Positions 6,246 to 9,086 of a DNA stretch of 9,086 bases are shown here, piece after piece. This stretch comes from Clostridia bacterium. GTDB lineage: Bacteria > Bacillota_A > Clostridia > Oscillospirales > Acutalibacteraceae. Position 1 is the first letter of the stretch. Every line of letters begins with the position of its first letter. Made by a program: the position numbers and the translations under genes. Below the pieces are notes generated by a model that saw nothing but the letters and a program-made list of their open reading frames with translations, ran no database searches and was not told the origin of the DNA. The stretch is from contig JAFXNY010000114.1 of assembly GCA_017529165.1 (NCBI GenBank), forward strand, positions 1 through 9,086, in the 5' to 3' direction.

Positions 6246-8273
6246 TCAGTTTTCATTAAGCCTTTTATACATATCTATTACAGCCTGTCTTAACGCCGCA
6301 TTTTCGGGTGCTTTAAGCGCTCTATCGTGCTCGAGCAGATTTGCCGCTGCCATTGAAGCAAGCTTGAGTGTATCATTATCGGCGTAAAGGTCGGCAATCT
6401 TAAGGTCGGGAAGTCCGTGCTGGCGAGAGCCTAAAAAATCTCCGGGGCCTCTAAGGCGTAAATCAGCCTCTGCTATCTTAAAGCCGTCCGATGTATTTTT
6501 TATAGCCGACATACGCTCGGTTATTTTTTTACCCTTAAGGTCGGTTATAAATATACAGCTCGATTTATATTTCCCTCTGCCTATTCTGCCCCGCAACTGA
6601 TGAAGCTGTGAAAGACCAAACCGCTCGGCATTTTCTATCACCATAATTGCGGCATTTGGTACATCTATACCTACCTCAATTACGGTTGTACAGACAAGGA
6701 GGCTTATCTCACCGTTTTTGAAGCTTCGCATAACGCTTTCTTTATCTTTAGGCTTCATTTTACCGTGCAAAAGGCCTACTTTATAATCTTTGAATACACC
6801 TCTGCATATATCACTATAATACTGCTCTGCACTCTTAAGATTTTCTGCCTGTTCGCTTTCCTCCACCATAGGACAAACAATATATCCCTGCCTGCCGCTG
6901 TCAAGGTGTTTTTTTACAAAGGCATACACACGCTCTCTAATATCGCTTGATACTACATAGCTATCAATTTCTTGCCTGCCTTTAGGGTATTCATCTAAAA
7001 TGCTTATATCAAGGTCACCGTATATTATAAGACCTAGCGTTCTCGGTATCGGCGTTGCAGACATAACAAGCGTGTGCACATTTTCCCCTTTAAGTGATAG
7101 CGCCGCACGCTGATTTACGCCAAATCTATGTTGTTCGTCTGTAATTACAAGCGCCAAATCGTTAAACCGGACATCATCGGATATTAAAGCGTGAGTGCCT
7201 ACGGCAACACTTGCCTCGCCCGATAAAAGCATCTGTTTTGCCGCAGTTTTTTCACTTTGTTTCATAGAACCGGTAAGAAGTACGCACTCTATATCACTAC
7301 CGCTAAAAAACTCTGAAAGACTCTTGAAATGCTGTTCTGCCAAAACCTCTGTGGGCGCCATTATTACCGACTGACAACCATAACTTGCTACATTATACAT
7401 AAGTGCGGCGGCAACGAGCGTTTTACCGCTGCCTACATCGCCATCAATAAGCCTGTTCATAACCCTGCCCGAAGCCATATCGGCAATGCACTCTTTAACT
7501 GCTCTTTTTTGGGCACCGGTAGGCGAAAAGGGAAGTGTATTATAAAACTTTTCTGTATAATCACAGTTTATAACCGCTTTTGCCCTTGATTTGCGTTTAC
7601 CCTTTAATAACATTAGAGAAGTTGCAAGTATAAAAAGCTCTTCAAACACAAAATATTTTTTTGCACGTTTAAGAGCCTCTTTGCTTTTCGGAAAATGTAT
7701 GTTTATTGTAGCGTCTCTAATATCTGTAAGATTGTTGCCCTTTTTAATGCTTTCGGGCAATATTTCATCTATTTCTACATCCAGAATTGCACTGCGCACA
7801 AGCTTTTCTATAGCGGCACTTGTAATATTAGAGCTTGCTTTATATACAGGGGTTATACCTGCAAAACCCGTTTCCCTGATTTGCGGAGATGACATATTAA
7901 CGCCAAATCTATCAATACCTATTTTGCCTAAAAACAAATACTCTCTGCCTTTTCCGAGCTTTGCGGCAAGATACTTGTTATTAAAAATAGTGATTTGGCA
8001 AAAGCCGGTGCCGTCATAAACAGAGAACTTAAAAAGAGTCATATTCTTGCGTATAAAATGCTCGGTAATATCGCTTGTTATCTTGGCCTTTATACAAACC
8101 GTTTCGCCCATATTGCAATCAAATATCTTTTTAATACTGCCGAAATCTTCATAGGCTCTCGGGAAAAAACGCAAAAGGGCACCGACAGTATCGATGCCCA
8201 TAGCATTAAGATATTCGGTGCGAACCTTGCCCACGCCCTTTAAGTACCTAATATCTGTGTCGAGATTAAGCAT
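6246..8273 (-). CDS. recG: ATP-dependent DNA helicase RecG
   Basis: A cytoplasmic double-stranded DNA translocase that remodels stalled replication forks and Holliday junctions. The 675-residue length is normal. The N-terminal wedge region starts with LKGVGKVRTEYLNAMGIDTV and FFPRAYEDF, followed by an OB-fold segment (about 57-150). The helicase core has Walker A GDVGSGKT (278-285, K284), motif II DEQH (379-382), motif III SATPIPRT (405-412), and in the second RecA-like lobe the TTVIEVGIDVPNA segment and QLHQLRGRIGRG (556-567). The C-terminal LRGPGDFLGSRQHGLPDLKIADL is a RecG hallmark. It begins 9 bases after the fakA stop with only a weak ribosome site, suggesting coupled translation. The fakA-recG order is known from other Firmicutes. 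Confidence 0.97.
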   Translation of the reverse strand: MLNLDTDIRYLKGVGKVRTEYLNAMGIDTVGALLRFFPRAYEDFGSIKKIFDCNMGETVCIKAKITSDITEHFIRKNMTLFKFSVYDGTGFCQITIFNNKYLAAKLGKGREYLFLGKIGIDRFGVNMSSPQIRETGFAGITPVYKASSNITSAAIEKLVRSAILDVEIDEILPESIKKGNNLTDIRDATINIHFPKSKEALKRAKKYFVFEELFILATSLMLLKGKRKSRAKAVINCDYTEKFYNTLPFSPTGAQKRAVKECIADMASGRVMNRLIDGDVGSGKTLVAAALMYNVASYGCQSVIMAPTEVLAEQHFKSLSEFFSGSDIECVLLTGSMKQSEKTAAKQMLLSGEASVAVGTHALISDDVRFNDLALVITDEQHRFGVNQRAALSLKGENVHTLVMSATPIPRTLGLIIYGDLDISILDEYPKGRQEIDSYVVSSDIRERVYAFVKKHLDSGRQGYIVCPMVEESEQAENLKSAEQYYSDICRGVFKDYKVGLLHGKMKPKDKESVMRSFKNGEISLLVCTTVIEVGIDVPNAAIMVIENAERFGLSQLHQLRGRIGRGKYKSSCIFITDLKGKKITERMSAIKNTSDGFKIAEADLRLRGPGDFLGSRQHGLPDLKIADLYADNDTLKLASMAAANLLEHDRALKAPENAALRQAVIDMYKRLNEN

Positions 8274-8282
8274 AATCTTTTC

Positions 8283-9086
8283 TCACTCTACAGAAATAAT
8301 ATAGTAATACACCGGCTGACCGCCGTTTACAAGTGTGATTTCAACCTTATCGCCGTACTTTTCGTTCAGTTGACGCTCAATATCACCTGCCGCCGCATCA
8401 GTGATATCCTTGCCGTAAATTACGGTTACAAACTCGCTGTTTTTCTTAATCATTTTGCCTGCGAGTTTCAAAGTGGCCTTTTCTACATCCTTATCAACAA
8501 AGGCAATCTTACCACCGGTAAGCGCCATAATTTCGCCCTCTTTAATCTTGTGACCGTCAAAATCAGAGTCACGCGCGGCAAATGTAACCTGACCGGTAGC
8601 GATTTTTTCCGCCGCTTTCTGCATCTCGATTGCATTGGTTTCATCATCCGCATCATCATTATAATTAAGCATAGCCGTAATTCCCTGCGGAATGGTGCGT
8701 GTGTGCAGAACTATTACCTTTCTTGTACTTATCGGCACTGCCTGCTCTGCCGCCATAATAATATTCTTGTTATTCGGAAGTACAAAGACGGTCTGCGCCG
8801 GACAGCTTTCAATAGCCCTTAAAATATCATCGGTGCTCGGGTTCATGGTCTGACCGCCGGAGACTATATTATCCACGCCTAAATCGCTGAACAGTTCATG
8901 GAGGCCGTCCCCTGCACAAACAGATACAAAGCCTACCGGTTTAGTAATCTCTACCGGCTCAATAGTCTCGCTTAAATCGGCGCTCTTCGTAGGCTTCTTT
9001 GCCGCCTCTTTAGCATCGTGCTTTGCGCGCTCGTGCTGGTCACGCATATTCTCTATTTTAAGATGAACAAGCGAGCCGAAGGTAAG
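8283..9086 (-). CDS. fakA: Fatty acid kinase FakA / YloV (DAK2-domain) protein, C-terminal part, partial
   Basis: The frame is open to the window edge, so only the last 267 residues of a protein that usually has about 550 are visible; the ATP-binding DAK2 kinase domain lies outside. The visible part has KIENMRDQHE, then GFVSVCAGDGLHELFSDLGVD and SGGQTMNPSTDD, then VFVLPNNKNIIMAAEQA, and ends in GGQPVYYYIISVE, all landmarks of the FakA/YloV C-terminal domain. FakA phosphorylates fatty acids bound to FakB so that exogenous fatty acids can enter phospholipid synthesis; the C-terminal region is involved in partner binding. A Met at 9047 is internal, not the start. A less well-conserved acidic/lysine-rich linker (KDAKEAAKKPTK-like, about residues 20-45 of the visible part) precedes the conserved domain. 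The TGA stop is 9 bases before recG. Confidence 0.9.
   Translation of the reverse strand, partial: LTFGSLVHLKIENMRDQHERAKHDAKEAAKKPTKSADLSETIEPVEITKPVGFVSVCAGDGLHELFSDLGVDNIVSGGQTMNPSTDDILRAIESCPAQTVFVLPNNKNIIMAAEQAVPISTRKVIVLHTRTIPQGITAMLNYNDDADDETNAIEMQKAAEKIATGQVTFAARDSDFDGHKIKEGEIMALTGGKIAFVDKDVEKATLKLAGKMIKKNSEFVTVIYGKDITDAAAGDIERQLNEKYGDKVEITLVNGGQPVYYYIISVE

Overview
The window looks like a chromosomal segment from a low-to-mid GC Gram-positive anaerobe, most likely a Clostridia/Oscillospirales-type gut Bacillota. This is inferred from the fakA-recG pairing, strong AGGAGG-type ribosome sites, a lipoprotein-type PotD and A/T-rich codon use. The species cannot be named from the sequence.

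Layout, in order of coordinates. Positions 1-170 are non-coding and packed with inverted repeats, including at least one good intrinsic terminator. Positions 171-4965 hold a tightly packed minus-strand operon read potA > potB > potC > potD > cysK: a complete set of polyamine (spermidine/putrescine) ABC importer genes followed by cysteine synthase. The genes overlap or lie 4-15 bases apart. potD carries an in-frame TAA at codon 248 of 367, with the rest of the frame intact, so as written the binding protein is truncated. Positions 4966-5584 are an intergenic control region. Positions 5585-6217 encode a plus-strand XRE repressor-like protein with four predicted membrane segments. A bidirectional terminator follows, then minus-strand recG (6246-8273) and the C-terminal half of fakA (8283 to beyond the window end), which are closely coupled.

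The most interesting part is the control region. A near-consensus sigma-A promoter (TTGACA, 17 bp, TATATT; 5469-5497, minus strand) points at potA, back to back with the promoter of the XRE gene (5537-5565, plus strand). An inverted repeat, AAATCAAT-N14-ATTGATTT, lies between the two -35 boxes and overlaps the XRE one. Between the pot promoter and potA sits a 278-bp MITE-like foldback element with 24-bp perfect terminal inverted repeats (5162-5439), so it should be transcribed as part of the pot leader. Immediately before potA, bases 5091-4974 can fold into a multi-branched RNA closed by a perfect 10-bp stem whose 3' arm contains most of the potA ribosome-binding site. A competing hairpin would free that site. 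This is a candidate cis-regulatory RNA or riboswitch for polyamine import; I could not match it to a known riboswitch class.

Working model (inference): the XRE protein and the leader RNA jointly control polyamine uptake, CysK is made from the same message, and the foldback insertion and the potD stop codon are recent changes that may have altered or disabled the system in this strain.
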